Positions 19,588 to 30,583 of a DNA stretch of 64,000 nucleotides are shown here, in pieces. The notes beneath the pieces were generated by a model. That model did not search any database. It was not told the origin of the DNA and saw nothing but the letters and a program-made list of their open reading frames with translations. Position 1 is the first letter of the stretch, and the number at the start of each line of letters is the position of its first letter. Position numbers and translations under genes: made by a program. Source of the stretch: Lineolata rhizophorae (lineage: Eukaryota; Ascomycota; Dothideomycetes; Lineolatales; Lineolataceae); assembly GCA_010093515.1 (NCBI GenBank), contig MU001691.1:1-64000 (forward strand). The letters run 5' to 3'.

Positions 19588-21084
19588 TTACCCACCATCC
19601 ATTGATTCCGTCCTAACCTGATCCCACGCATTCGAGTCCACATCTCTACCTCGGACTTGCTTCCACCCAGTCCAGCCAATCTGCTTCGATAGGTCCACAC
19701 ACATCCCTTCAATTTCCGGCTCTCCCAGACCTACCCGTACTTCCTGCCTCCGATGAGCCAGGGGTCCCAACTCAGCATGGGACCTCATGAGCGTCTGGAC
19801 ATAGTGTGCGCTCGATGTGTCATTACGAACTTGGGCCCCAAAGTAGAATCCTTTCCTGATATCGTCCTGCCCGTGGAGCTCCAACACGGGTACGGCGCCG
19901 CTACGATCAAACGCAGGCCTCATAGCGGGGGAGTTCAAGTCCGACAGGTAGAGATGCGAAAGACGTGGTACGTCCGCGCTAGAGAGCAAGTTGAAAACGG
20001 GATCCCACGAGCCGTCATTGAGCTGAATGTGCCTGAGAATTACGGATTCCAGGCCCGCACGGTGCGCGTGGAGGAACTGATGGAGGTTGTCGCCGGTGCC
20101 CGCAGGTCCGTACAAGTGGAGCTCCTTGAGAAGCGGGAAACTCAAGCCGTAGATCTCCTTGAACATCGAGCTGTAGTCGCCCTGTCGTTCGCTCTGCCAG
20201 ATTCTAAAGAACCGCAAGTGAAGATGCTCCAGGGACGGCATGAACAAGAGCAAGGAGGCGGGGCATTGATATGCGATTTTGTTGGTGGCTTGGTCGGCAT
20301 CGAAGTCCTGGCAGCTAGCGAGGCACATTTCGAATTTTTTCAGGTCCCAAAGCGCGGTGAAGAAGTATTCCCAAGGCGTGGAGCAAAAGACGGAAGCAAG
20401 AAAATCGAGAGGGAGACCACAACCCCAGGCACGACTGAAGACGTCGAACTCCTGAAGCTTCGTACCGCTCTCCGCAAGCGCGCGAATGCTGGAATGGAAC
20501 AGCGAGCCGCAAGTGTTGAAAATGGCGGCCCAATCGGGGACATTGTCCGCTGTGAGCCTCTCGCCTGGGACGCGATAGGCGACAACGTTTAAAGAGAGAG
20601 CTTTGAGGCGAGAAAACGCCGCAAAGGCGAACGTAAGAGCTTTGGCGATGACATCCTCCTTAGCCATGGCGGTTTGGGCCTCTGCGAGGGCGATGGGCTC
20701 CGCGGAACCACGTTTGGCGGCGCCGATGCCAATGCGACGGCGGCTGCGCCTCTTGAGAATGGCGAAGATGCCCTCCTCTCGGACGGGCCTGTTCCGATCC
20801 GCTTCGACGATGGGGCGAAGGTAGTCCATGTCGTAGACGACGGCCGTCAGCTTCAGGCGCTGCACGGCAGTCCGAAGGGATGCATGCTCCGCGATGTAAA
20901 GGAGGCGGCTTAGACCGTTCTCGTCGAGGTCGAATTCCTTGGCCGTGAAGAGCGCCCTAAAGGCGTCGGTCGAGCCGCGGGCCAGGGCCCGACTAGTCAG
21001 CCGCACGGAGTAGATATCCGCCCGATCGAGGCGTCCGAAGATGAGCTCCTGCAGCTCGACGCACAGCGAGGGGAAGGTAGCCAT
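19588..21084 (-). CDS. F-box-like protein
   Basis: A single exon of 498 residues. ATG at 21082-21084 is used because the frame above it starts only with TTG. The N-terminus FPSLCVELQELIFGRLDRAD has the fungal F-box pattern (L-x-x-E-L-x-x-x-I). The rest is a long leucine-patterned region (ASLLLFMPSLEHLHLRFF, FPLLKELHLYG, VPRLSHLYLSDL) resembling degenerate leucine-rich repeats. It would act as a substrate adaptor for an SCF ubiquitin ligase; the target is unknown. A stretch of the antisense strand is also open (19753-20592) but is a shadow. Confidence 0.8.
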   Translation of the reverse strand: MATFPSLCVELQELIFGRLDRADIYSVRLTSRALARGSTDAFRALFTAKEFDLDENGLSRLLYIAEHASLRTAVQRLKLTAVVYDMDYLRPIVEADRNRPVREEGIFAILKRRSRRRIGIGAAKRGSAEPIALAEAQTAMAKEDVIAKALTFAFAAFSRLKALSLNVVAYRVPGERLTADNVPDWAAIFNTCGSLFHSSIRALAESGTKLQEFDVFSRAWGCGLPLDFLASVFCSTPWEYFFTALWDLKKFEMCLASCQDFDADQATNKIAYQCPASLLLFMPSLEHLHLRFFRIWQSERQGDYSSMFKEIYGLSFPLLKELHLYGPAGTGDNLHQFLHAHRAGLESVILRHIQLNDGSWDPVFNLLSSADVPRLSHLYLSDLNSPAMRPAFDRSGAVPVLELHGQDDIRKGFYFGAQVRNDTSSAHYVQTLMRSHAELGPLAHRRQEVRVGLGEPEIEGMCVDLSKQIGWTGWKQVRGRDVDSNAWDQVRTESMDGG

Positions 21085-21691
21085 GGTGTAGCATGAGCGT
21101 GCTTGGGAGCAACGAGGCGACAACTGGTTCAGTAGACAGCTAGTGTGGTTCAGCGGGCAATCCTCTGATGGCGGCTAACTCCAGCGGGCAATTGGCCTAG
21201 TAAAGTCTGCCCCTTCGATCTCAAGTAGAACGATAGGGCCCGGAATGGGGGTACTAGACGGATAGATCAAGACTTCAGACGAGCGTGGAGGAAAGCAGAA
21301 GAAATGAAGTCGGACAGGCGCCAGGCGGCCAAGTCGTCCGGTCCTGCTGCGCTGCGGCACCGTTGGGATGGCTGTTGAGAGAGTCCCGCACGACGGTGCG
21401 ATCGTAATGGTAAATCACGGCCCCGGGTCAAGTGCTGCCGGCGCCGACGCCGGCAGCAAAATCCCTTAGTCACCAATACTACGATCCCGCCGTCGCCGGT
21501 CGTTTAAGTCTGGGGAAAGGTGATGCTCTAGGACCGCTTCAGAGGCCAATCAGACAACTCGCGGCGCACGAGCACATCAAATGACGTTCCCGCCATCACG
21601 GGACCACGCCCGGTCCTATCAACCACCATTTGGCTGTGGCTTGCTCCTCCACCGCGTCCAGTCGAGCTCGACCCGTATCGCGTCTCCGCCC
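21085..21691. promoter_or_regulatory. Divergent promoter, F-box gene and DUF1640 gene
   Basis: 607 bases between two start codons pointing apart. It contains a perfect palindrome (GCCGGCGCCGACGCCGGC) at about 21,438-21,455. An ATG at 21581 in frame with the downstream gene could extend that protein by 37 residues. Confidence 0.4.
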
Positions 21692-23093
21692 ATGGCGTCT
21701 CCACGCCTGCCGTTCCTGTACCCGTTCCTTTTCCGCGCCGTGCGCCCTGTTGGCCGCAGCGCCGCCGACCCCCCTGCTGCGGCATGCGCCTCCCGTCCGC
21801 CCTCTCGCCGCAGGCCCTTCTCGACATCAACGCCGTACAAGCAACGAGGCCGTTTACCCCGGCAGCGGTACGGCACGGCAAATGAACCGCCGCCCCATCT
21901 CGTGCAGAAGCCCGCGGCCGCGGCCGGGGATTCTGCCGACGGAAAGGGTTTTCGGAACCCTGACGACAAGCAGCCGCGCGAGGAGCATCATGGTGAAAAA
22001 CACACCGTGGGCATAGGGAGCGCGATGAGTCACAAAGGTAGCGAGCCCGCGCATGAGGATGGCGCGTTGGAGCTGGAGAATCAGGATTTGAGTAACGAGG
22101 GCGTGGCCGAAACCAGCGGCGACAGCCCAAGGTCCGAACCTGAGCCGGAGTCGTCGGTGGAGCAAGAAGGGCGCGCGACCCGCAAAGCGGACGGCACGCC
22201 GCTTGAGACGGTTCTTGCGATGCCCTCTCCCGCAGAGGAGTCCGACCGCAGCAAGCCGCCGCACTTGCAGCCGCCGCGGTACGTACACCACTTCGACACG
22301 TGGGGCTTGGTGCGGCACCTTGAGCAGGGTGGGTTCCAACAGAAACACGCCGTCACGTCTATGAAGGCCGTCCGGGCCATCTTGGCGGACAATATGGAGC
22401 TGGCGCAGCAGGGCTTGGTTAGCAAGAGCGACGTCGAAAACGTGGGTATCGGCCTCTTGCTAAGCGAGCTCCGGACTGACGAGACCAGGAGTCGTACCTA
22501 TTCCGTGCAGCCTGCAGCGAGCTCCGCACTGAGATCCAGAACAACCGTAGGACGGAGACTGAAAACATGCGCTCCCAGCGTAATCAATTGCAGCACGAGG
22601 TCGACATCCTGAACCAGCGCATGCATCAAGAGCTCTCGTCGCTCAAAGACGAGCTCAAGGGGCTCTTTGACGACCGCAAGATGACGGTGCGCATGGAGCA
22701 GCAGGCCATGGAGAACAAGGTGCGCTGGCTTGCCTCCTTTCTAAGATCGCGCTAATTCGGCCCCGCCTACAGATCCAAGAGCTGAATTACAGAATCACTG
22801 TCACCCTCAATTCGGAGGCTCGCAGCCAAGTCGAGGGCGTGCGCTGGCTGCTAACACGGCGGGCTGCCATGGCCATTGCCATCTCGGGCCTCATGGCGCT
22901 GTCGGCCATTTACATGAGCAAGAAGGAAAAGGAAATGGAGCAGCCTCCACACGCGGGTCACGACCGCACCAGCCCACAGACGGGCGGCGAGGGTCACGTT
23001 TCAGTCGGCGGTGATAAGGCCGAGCCGAAACCAGGCTCTGTCGGGGAGGGGGAGGGCATTCTCGTTAGCGAGGGAGGCATGTCTCTTAGCTAG
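21692..23093 (+). CDS. Mitochondrial DUF1640/CCDC90-family coiled-coil protein (MCUR1-like)
   Basis: Exons 21692-22441, 22489-22719 and 22773-23093 give 433 residues. The N-terminus is rich in Arg, Ser and hydrophobic residues without acids (MASPRLPFLYPFLFRAVRPV), as in a mitochondrial presequence; a low-complexity acidic linker follows. The conserved DUF1640 core begins HHFDTWGLVRHLEQGGF and continues SMKAVRAILADN, a long coiled coil (RNQLQHEVDILNQR, SSLKDELKGLFDDRK) and one C-terminal membrane span (AAMAIAISGLMALSAIYM). Relatives are animal MCUR1/CCDC90B and yeast Fmp32, inner-membrane proteins linked to calcium uptake and proline or complex IV assembly. The specific role here is not known. 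Confidence 0.9.
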
Positions 23094-23318
23094 ACTGCAT
23101 CTGCGCGAGTCGTGTTCGATGTACATGAGAACTTCGTAAATAGCAATACACAGTGGAAAAGGTCACGCCATCGCCTAGGACTGCGCTGCAAGAGTGTATC
23201 TCTAATAACCCCCGATCCTGAGCAGCTAGAACTGACTTCCAGCTCATGCTAACTCAACCGACTATCGTACGTGACTAACCGCCAATCAGCCAGGACATCT
23301 TGAGCGGGTCCGCTGCTC

Positions 23319-24309
23319 TCAGCGATACCTCCGCTCTCTAGGCGACCGCGAACGCGGAGCGTCGTAAGAATCCCTTGGCCTCCGCGAGTAACGATCTTTT
23401 CTTCGGTCTGCTGACGGCGACCTGTCGAAACGCGCATCACGCTCGCGGGGCCGACGCTCCCCATCTCGGTTGCGCGAGCGAGATCTGTTTCGTCTGGAGC
23501 GGTAGTCCCGGTCTCGAGAATGCGAGCGATCACCATAGTACCTTTCGTAGCGCCGGGTCCTGCTGCGGTCGCGATCACGAGCCAAATCCCGGTCACGTCG
23601 CCTGTCCCGGTCTCTGTCGCGGTCGCTCCTCTTCGCCTTCCTCTCCACGTCGCGGCTCCGGCTTCTGCTACGCCGCCCATGTATGCGCCTCCGTTCTTTC
23701 TTCGCCGCCGCATCGCCTCCGCCAAGCCCAACGCCAGCCAGAGTCTCCCTCTCCCCTTCGGCGCCCTTCATCCCATCATAGTGACCATATCCCAGCCCGC
23801 GCCCGCCGTGCTCGCCACCATCGTCCTCACCGGCCGGGGCGCTGGCGTGCTGAAGCACCTTCTTTACGTCGCGTTCGCCGAGCGGCGCCAGGTTCGGGTT
23901 GCTGGGCCCGCGTCTCGGAACAGGCAAGCCAAGGGCGGCGGCCATGGCGTCCTCCTCGGCGCGCTTGACGGCGGCGAGCTCGGCGGCGCGGGCGGCGGCG
24001 AGATCCTCGTCGTTTCCATCACCCTTTGACTTGGAGTACCACGTCAGGTCGCGGCCCTTTTGCCAGCGGCCGACGGCTGCGCGGCGTTAGCAGATGCTCG
24101 TAGGGGCGCGAGGCGAGTCGGGTGGGTTACGTACGCGCCATGAGCGAGTGGCCCAGGTAGTTTTCGCGGTGCTTGTCATCCTTGACGTCGTCCCACTTGA
24201 AGTCGGCGCGGCCGCCTCTGGACCTACGGTATCAGCAAATGTCTTCGAGCGCCGGGGAATCGCAAACGCACCTGCTCCCTTCCTTGCGGACCGTCTGCAG
24301 CAGATCCAT
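23319..24309 (-). CDS. MMtag-domain protein with RS/RD-rich tail
   Basis: Exons 24272-24309, 24135-24217 and 23319-24076 give 292 residues. The conserved N-terminus is [32 protein letters not shown], then [20 protein letters not shown], the signature of the multiple-myeloma-tumour-associated protein 2 family. After about residue 90 the protein turns into Arg/Ser and Arg/Asp dipeptides ([20 protein letters not shown]) like splicing-associated proteins. A nuclear RNA role is inferred from that composition. Splice sites were picked to restore the family sequence. The gene is divergent from MED6. Confidence 0.9.
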
Positions 24310-24322
24310 GCCGGTCGTCGCG

Positions 24323-24369
24323 GTGTTGGTGGCGTTGGTGGTGGTGGTGGAGGTGGTGGTGGTGGTGGA
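24323..24369. repeat. GGT/ACC trinucleotide repeat
   Basis: A nearly pure run of GGT units with a few changes lies 14 bases upstream of the MMtag start, inside its likely 5' leader, in the 255-base divergent promoter shared with MED6. Confidence 0.75.
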
Positions 24370-24564
24370 GCTGCGGCACGCGCGCTGTAGGGCTGAACGG
24401 CCCGAGCCGCGTGATTGGCCGCCGCCGAACGCCTCCAGCCAGCCACCGCCCGGGCCCCCGCCATCAACAAACATCAAGCCGCTCCGGCCATTGTCCTTCT
24501 CGCCCTCCTCCACCCCGCCGGTTCCCAGCGCCCACGGCGGAAATTTGCGACATCTACCGCAGTC

Positions 24565-25795
24565 ATGGCAACAGACGCTGAGGAGCCCGCGCTCGACGAA
24601 ATCCAGTGGCGCTCACCTCATCTAGTCGAGTTTTTCCAGGGCATCCACTCCGACACCGGTACGTGCTCCAGGTGTACATCCTGGGCGTCACGAGCGCCAG
24701 AAACAAAAATGGCGTGGAGCTAACTCTCCTAACTCCCCCAGTCATGCTCTACTTCATGGAGTCACCCTTTTTTGACCGCACGTCCAACAACTGGGCCATC
24801 CGCAGCCAGGCCCAGTTCAACGAGTCGATGCAGCACCTGCTCGCGTCGCGCGAAGCGTTCGAGACCCGCCTGCGCGAGATGCCCGGCCTCGAGTTCATGG
24901 TGGTCGCAGAGCCCCAGCCCGCGCCCGGCGGCGACAACGGCATCTGGATCATCCGCAAGCAGCAGCGCCGCAAGCGTGGGCCGGGCCTCGACGACCGCAT
25001 CACGGTGCTCGGCACCTACTTCGTCATCGGCGAGAACATCTACCAGGCCCCGAGCACCGAGGACGTGATCGGGAGCAAAATTGTAAGTTAAGCGATCGCC
25101 TCGCCGCGACCGTCCGAACGAGCGCCAACAAGGTCTAGCTCTCCGCCGCCACGGCGCTCACCAAGTTCCTCTCCACGGCGTCCTCTCTTCCCCTCTTCAG
25201 CCCCGCCCAGGGCTACTCTTACCTTCCGCCGACCACCAAATCCTCGACTGCGCCGTTCTCTGCGCGCGAGAGCCGCGCTGGCTCCCCGATGCAGCTCGAC
25301 TCCTCGCAAGCCCCTCCACTGCCATCCTCGCAGCAGTCCGCCGGGGCGTCCGGGACTGCGGGCGCCGGCAAGCCCTCGGCCGCCTCCGCGTCGAGCGCCC
25401 TCTCGGCCGCCGCGCAGAACGAGCGCGCGCTTTTCGAGAGCTTCAATCTCAGCATCCGCTACGGCGCCGAGTACATGGACGAGAACCCGCTGCTGGGTGA
25501 GCCGGGCAGCTTTGTGTTTTCCGCGACCAATGAGCGCGTCCAGGCCCGGTCGCAGCAGCAGCAGCAACAGACGACGCTGTCGCAATCGCAAACCGACGTG
25601 CAGCCGTCGCAGTCGTTCAGGTCCGGGTCGGCTGTGCCCTCGTCACAGGCCCAGGGTCAGGGGGCCGCCGTGAACAGGGGGCCTGGGGAGAAAAGTCCGA
25701 CGACGCCGTCGGCTGGGTCCCCGCCCGCGGGCGTCAAAAAGGTGCGCAGGAAGAGCAAAGCCCTCGTAAGTCCCATGAGCCCCTCCGGAGCGTGA
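24565..25795 (+). CDS. MED6: Mediator complex subunit 6
   Basis: Head-module subunit of the RNA polymerase II Mediator. Exons 24565-24658, 24742-25082 and 25139-25795 give 363 residues. The family core is intact: DEIQWRSPHLVEFFQGI, then YFMESPFFDRTSNNW rebuilt across intron 1, then GLEFMVVAEPQP and GTYFVIGENIYQAPS. The C-terminal half is Ala/Ser/Gln-rich (a run of six Gln), as usual in filamentous fungi, and ends in a basic VKKVRRKSKA. ATG context CAGTCATGG is good. Confidence 0.95.
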
Positions 25796-26627
25796 CGAGT
25801 TCTAGCCACTACGGAAAACGGTGAAGAACACATGGGGTCGAAATGTTTAGGAAGACGTCATCTTGATCGATGCGGGCGTATTGTTTTGCTGTACGCACAT
25901 ACAGGACGGCATAAGCGCGGCGCTTGCGTTGGAATTTCTGGTCTAGCTGGCGTCTGCTTTGGAAGTCTTGAGATATGACACGATGTAATGACCGCATTTG
26001 CTTTGCTCTGCAGCCTTCTTTATGCCTTTTTGGTGTTATCGTCTCTACTGCGTGGACATCTAGAGCGACCTGGTCGTCTCATAAAGTTAATAATTGTAAC
26101 TCACGCGACACATGCTGTTGCCCAAATGTGGAACTGCTCGGAAATCATGCTCATACGGACGGTCTCGTTCGTGATATTGTATATCCTCCTACTCCAAGTC
26201 TAAAGCTACTGTCTTAAAATACCTTCGAGGTCTATCTGAAGGTCCTAGTCAAGCAACAAAATTTTCAGTCCGGACGACCAAGTCATACCATGGAATAGTA
26301 CTTTCAGTTTTTTTCGTCAAGGTCCGTGGTTGTCGGAAACGGCAGCCTAGATCGAGGCCGATAAAATGTGCAATTTTCCAGCGCGAGCGATAACCATCGT
26401 AGGAAAACGGTGCATCAGCCCCTTTGCCGGTACTCTAAGGGCCCGTCCCATGGATGTCTCCTATTGCAATCAAGTGTGACTCGACAGAACCAATCTTGGA
26501 GCCAACGGCAGCTAGCCACACCATCCGCAAGTATTAAAACGCAGCGTCTCTCTTTCAGTCTCATTCATTTCTCCAATCTCTCTCAAATCCGGTATTTCTA
26601 TCCTAACTATAGTCCAGCGCTACCAAC
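25796..26627. other. Spacer, no gene recognised
   Basis: Mixed to AT-rich sequence. The last 120 bases are CT-rich (TCTCTCTTTCAGTCTC), a likely 5' leader of the following gene. Nothing else is supported. Confidence 0.4.
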
Positions 26628-27926
26628 ATGGAAATGTCCAACCCCATCGCTCCCACTTTCGCAGAAGCTATACGGGAAGATCTACTAGCTATGCTAGAAT
26701 TTATGGACCTGCGTCCACCCTATTCACCAGAGATCGAGCAATTCCTAAGGGACGTCGATCTATCCCAGTTGATTACACAGGAACGTCAAAGCCCAGCTAG
26801 CTCCTCAGAAATCGAGCAGCCTCTAGGAGACATCGACGCCACGTCCAATTTGACTTTGGATTCACTAGAGATCGAGGAACTTCTTGAGGGCCCCGACATT
26901 TCCGAAAGAACTACACAGGAACTTCAAGATACGGCATCTATCCCACCAGAGAACGAGCAATCTCTAGAGGAGGGCGGTTTCATGTCCGAAGTGGCTAGGA
27001 AAGAATGTCAAAGCCAAACACCTTTACAACGAGCGCTCTGTTCCCCGGAAACAGGCCGGTCCAACTCCATCGACGACGCAGCCGACTCTGTCGAGGATGC
27101 ATCTAAGTCCGCCGAGGGTCGATCCATATCCATCGATGACATTATGGCAGCGGCCATAAGAGAATACGAAAACCAAAGGGCAAGAGTATCTTTCAGTCGT
27201 CTCCCCGAAGTCGCCAGGGAACGAATCTATGACGAACTCTTTAAGCTAGCTAACCCTCCAGCCTGGATGCCAGGGGACACAAGGGGGTTGCCTCTCCTTA
27301 AAATTATGCACAGCTGCAAAAAAATCTGCCAGGAGGCCAAAGACCATTTCCTCCAAACTTACTCGATCCGGATCAACGCCATGAAAGCTGGCGAGGATGT
27401 AGCCTTCCTCATGTACTTCCTCACGCATTTCGCCGGCCGCTCGTATCCACCCATACGAGTCAAGAATTTGTCCGTCTACCTAGGCGCCACCGACTTGGCA
27501 TGGAACCGCGTGCAAGGCAGGCTCGAAGACGTTCACTGGACTAGCCCCGAATGCATGCTCCGCGTCGACGTCACGATGCATGAGCTGTCCAAGGCCTGCA
27601 GGTACCATGGGCTCGAGATCGTCAACCTCGAGCTTCAGTTTAGCAATCTGCATTGCTTCGCGTTCCCGTGTCCAACAGAATGCTGGGAGGCGAACCGGGA
27701 AGCCGTCCGGAGGTTCCGCCGTCACTTGCGAGGGATGGTGGTAAAGGAGCGATGCTCGGTGATATCGTACGCCCGGAAAAGCCATGAGGAGTCCAAGCGA
27801 GACGTTGAAAGCTTTGAACTTTGTGCTCTGGCTCCGCCGGGCAAGAAAGTCACTCCCGAAATGGTCCCGTTCATTCCCGAGTTCGTCCCTAGAATGGCGA
27901 CACACGAATGCCTGTGTGCATCTTGA
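26628..27926 (+). CDS. Orphan protein: acidic N-terminal repeats plus 2EXR/F-box-like domain
   Basis: A single exon of 432 residues from ATG at 26628 (ACCAACATGG context). Residues about 28-125 hold four imperfect repeats of about 27 residues headed by EIEQFLRDVD, EIEQPLGDID, EIEELLEGPD and ENEQSLEEGG, each followed by a Thr/Gln/Glu-rich spacer. From about residue 185 a fungal F-box-like or 2EXR pattern starts (FSRLPEVARERIYDELF), followed by KIMHSCKKICQEAKDHF and a region with alternating strands. No catalytic motif is seen. Proteins of this type are lineage-specific and expand in Pezizomycotina. Function unknown. Confidence 0.7.
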   Translation: MEMSNPIAPTFAEAIREDLLAMLEFMDLRPPYSPEIEQFLRDVDLSQLITQERQSPASSSEIEQPLGDIDATSNLTLDSLEIEELLEGPDISERTTQELQDTASIPPENEQSLEEGGFMSEVARKECQSQTPLQRALCSPETGRSNSIDDAADSVEDASKSAEGRSISIDDIMAAAIREYENQRARVSFSRLPEVARERIYDELFKLANPPAWMPGDTRGLPLLKIMHSCKKICQEAKDHFLQTYSIRINAMKAGEDVAFLMYFLTHFAGRSYPPIRVKNLSVYLGATDLAWNRVQGRLEDVHWTSPECMLRVDVTMHELSKACRYHGLEIVNLELQFSNLHCFAFPCPTECWEANREAVRRFRRHLRGMVVKERCSVISYARKSHEESKRDVESFELCALAPPGKKVTPEMVPFIPEFVPRMATHECLCAS

Positions 27927-28251
27927 ACACTTGGCACAACACCTGGGCAATTCAACATCTAAGTCTTGGGCTGGATCCAGACAGGTGCTCAAACCATTCA
28001 TCTGTTTTGAGGGAGAAAGGATTGGAAATATTCACCGCATGTATCTAGACAAAAACCACAGCTATCAAGCTTAACTGTCTTAGCAATCATCTCGCTAGTA
28101 CCTGGATGCTCTCTTCACATAGGTAGAGATTCATACAAATTTATCATTAAAACTACACGACCCCACACAGCGAGCAATGCCGTGATATACAAGCATGCCA
28201 GAGCCGCTGGCGATTCCACGACACCTGCCCTTCCAGCCTCAACGCTGATAC
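27927..28251. other. Convergent 3' spacer
   Basis: 325 bases between two stop codons facing each other; presumably holds both 3' UTRs. Nothing else is seen. Confidence 0.4.
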
Positions 28252-30037
28252 TTAAGTGTACCGCTGCACGTAATACAGTTCGCGTATGTCCCACAGACTG
28301 CCCATGTCCTGGTTGTTCCTCAGACAGCGGAAATCTTTCCACGCGTTGGCAATCCTGAAGCCCGCCGCCCGGCCGTCCTCGTTAGTGATCAGCATTGCGA
28401 GCCTGTACGGCTCGGCTATGATTGGGGTGCGAATGTCGTCGCCATTTGCCGGAGATGAAAACTTGTGTTGGCCGGGTGGGTACGTAAAGACAAGGCGATG
28501 GTCGTCGGCGATTTCGACAATCTGTACGCGAGTCAGCGAAAGCGCACCGAGATGCGAGGACCAAAACACACCTTAGCCTCCTTTTCTATCAGTAGCATCG
28601 GACCGTTCCGCCCGGTAGAGTTCGCCAGCTCCTCCTTAAAGCCCTTGGCAAATGAGTGCGAAAACGAAAACACGTCCCCGACCTGGATGCAGCCCTCGCG
28701 GATTAGCTCGTCCATCTTGATCTCGCTGCACGCGCCCGCGATAGCCCGGCTGAACGTCTTCTGCTTCTGGCCCCAAAACACTTCCGTCTCGCGCTCCTTC
28801 CACTCATCAAAGTCGCCGCGCGCGCGCCGCTCCATAGCCGCAAGCGCTTGCTTCTGCCATGCGGGATCGAGACGGCCGTTTAAGAGGTCTTCCTGGAAGA
28901 GACGGACATCAGACTGGAACGCGACGCTACGGACGAGGTTGGGATGGATGGCCGGCGGTGGGGACGGCGACGCGTCTTGCGAAGGCGCATCCTCCTCGGC
29001 GCCTTTTTGAGCGAGGGCCACTTCCTTCTCCGAGGCGCCGCTCTGGGGACGGACGGGAATCTTCGCAGGTCCAGGTTCCCGCTCCACCTCCGAGCCCGTC
29101 TCCGGCTGGAAGCATGCGGGAACCATGCTGGCCAGGTCTTTCTGCTGCTCCGGCTTGAGGAGCTCCCACGCGCGGGGGTCCGACAACACCTTTACCAGGT
29201 TGGCGTAGACCAGCACCGACTCCGGACTGCGGAGCACATGCTTCGGGTCCCAATTGGCAGACTTCTGGCCGCGCCGCGAACGTTTCTTGGACGCGGCTGC
29301 CTGCGACCTTGTCTTGGGCGCTGGCGTCTCGGCAACGTCGTCATCATTGGATTCGTCGTACCTCACCGGGGCCGCGCGCTTCCGGCCTGAGCGTCTGGCC
29401 TGCGTCTTCGTCTCCGGCTCCGGCGTGAGGCCCGGATTCTCGGCCGGCGGGGTCTGCTGAAGGTCAGTAATGCCTGGTTAGTTTGTAAGAGACACGTGAA
29501 ACGACGCACCACGATCGGACTTGATTCTTTGGCCTTCGCCGCCCGCCTCTTTGTGGGTCTCGGCTTGTAAGCGTCGCTGTCACCGTCGTCGTCACCGTCG
29601 TCGTCGTGCTTTCCGGTCGTCTGCCGTGTGCTGAGCCGCTTGCGGCCGCCTTTTTGCTTGGACAATCTGGCGTCCTCCTCAGATTCTTCGTCGACTAGCT
29701 TCTGTGTCGGCTTCCGGGTCCGGCCGCCTCTCCGCAGAGCAGGTTTGGCGTCCTTTCCTGGTTCTCCTCCGGCCGCGGCGTCTTCGCGTGAGCAGCGGCG
29801 CTTGGTCTTTGGCGAAGGCTGGCCTTGGCCCAGCGACGCGGCTATCGCGTCGGCCATGTCTGACTCAAGGAAGCCGTCGCGGTCACGCTTGGTGCCGGGA
29901 GATGCGGCGGGCGTCCCCGTGGTGCGAGCGCCGTTGGATTGGCCGATCTTCGCGGACTCCTCGGCGGTGTGATCTGAGTAATGGTCGTCTTCAGCCACCG
30001 GAAGCAAGACTGTCGTGGAGTCCTTCGATGAGGTCAT
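28252..30037 (-). CDS. Fungal ASX-homology (ASXH/DEUBAD) chromatin protein
   Basis: Exons 29510-30037, 28572-29456 and 28252-28521 give 560 residues; ATG at 30035-30037, as the frame above begins with GTG. The N-terminal third is disordered and charged with bipartite basic stretches (RKRAAPVR, SKKRSRRGQK), so nuclear. The ASX domain runs from about residue 240: NWDPKHVLRSPESVL, DPRAWELLKPEQQKDL, then FQEDLLNGRLDPAWQKQAL. The C-terminal domain is reached through the last intron (IVEIADDHRLVFTYPPG). In animals Asx partners activate the BAP1 deubiquitinase in the PR-DUB; the partner in fungi is not evident from this window. Divergent from SEC22. Confidence 0.85.
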
Positions 30038-30583
30038 GGTGTAGATGGAGGAAGGTTGAAATGGAACGAGGTGCCGGGGCGGAGAAGTCACGCAAGCCGA
30101 CTACTATTGCCTAACCACAAAAGCCAGACGGCTACTACTCAGAGGAGAAGGTGAATGGACTCCATGGAATTGTAGCGACCTGAGTGAGCCAGCACGTGAT
30201 GGCAAATGAAGGGTGTCGAGCGGACAAGCTGAAGGCAGCTGAAGGCAGCTAAAGGCAGCTGCTGGGCGCCGACTGTCTGACAAAGGCAGGCCACGGCGTT
30301 AGAACAGCTCGTCCTTGTGTTTAACGGGAACGGCGTGGCACAGCTGTTTCGGGCAGAGCGCGACTGTAGACTTTATATTGGAACCAAGCCCGGCGGGCGG
30401 AAGAGCTTGGGGCAGCGCGAAGCTCCCGCAGCTAAGCCCGAAGCGGCAACTATGGCGACGCGGCTGCGTCCGCGCGCCGGCCTAGCGCAACCCTAGCTGC
30501 AACCCCGGCCGCTCCTCCAAACCGCCCACATCCACGTATCTTTTCGCCCGGGCCTCGCGCCTGACGCCAGCAAAAGCGCCGCC
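30038..30583. promoter_or_regulatory. Divergent promoter, ASX gene and SEC22, with tandem decamer
   Basis: 546 bases between opposed start codons. The decamer GAAGGCAGCT is repeated three times (30231-30260, the last copy AAAGGCAGCT). The 100 bases before SEC22 are very GC-rich. Confidence 0.45.

Noticed and set aside
19753-20592. 279-residue plus-strand frame opposite the F-box gene
   Set aside because: Antisense shadow; composition not protein-like and no family motif.
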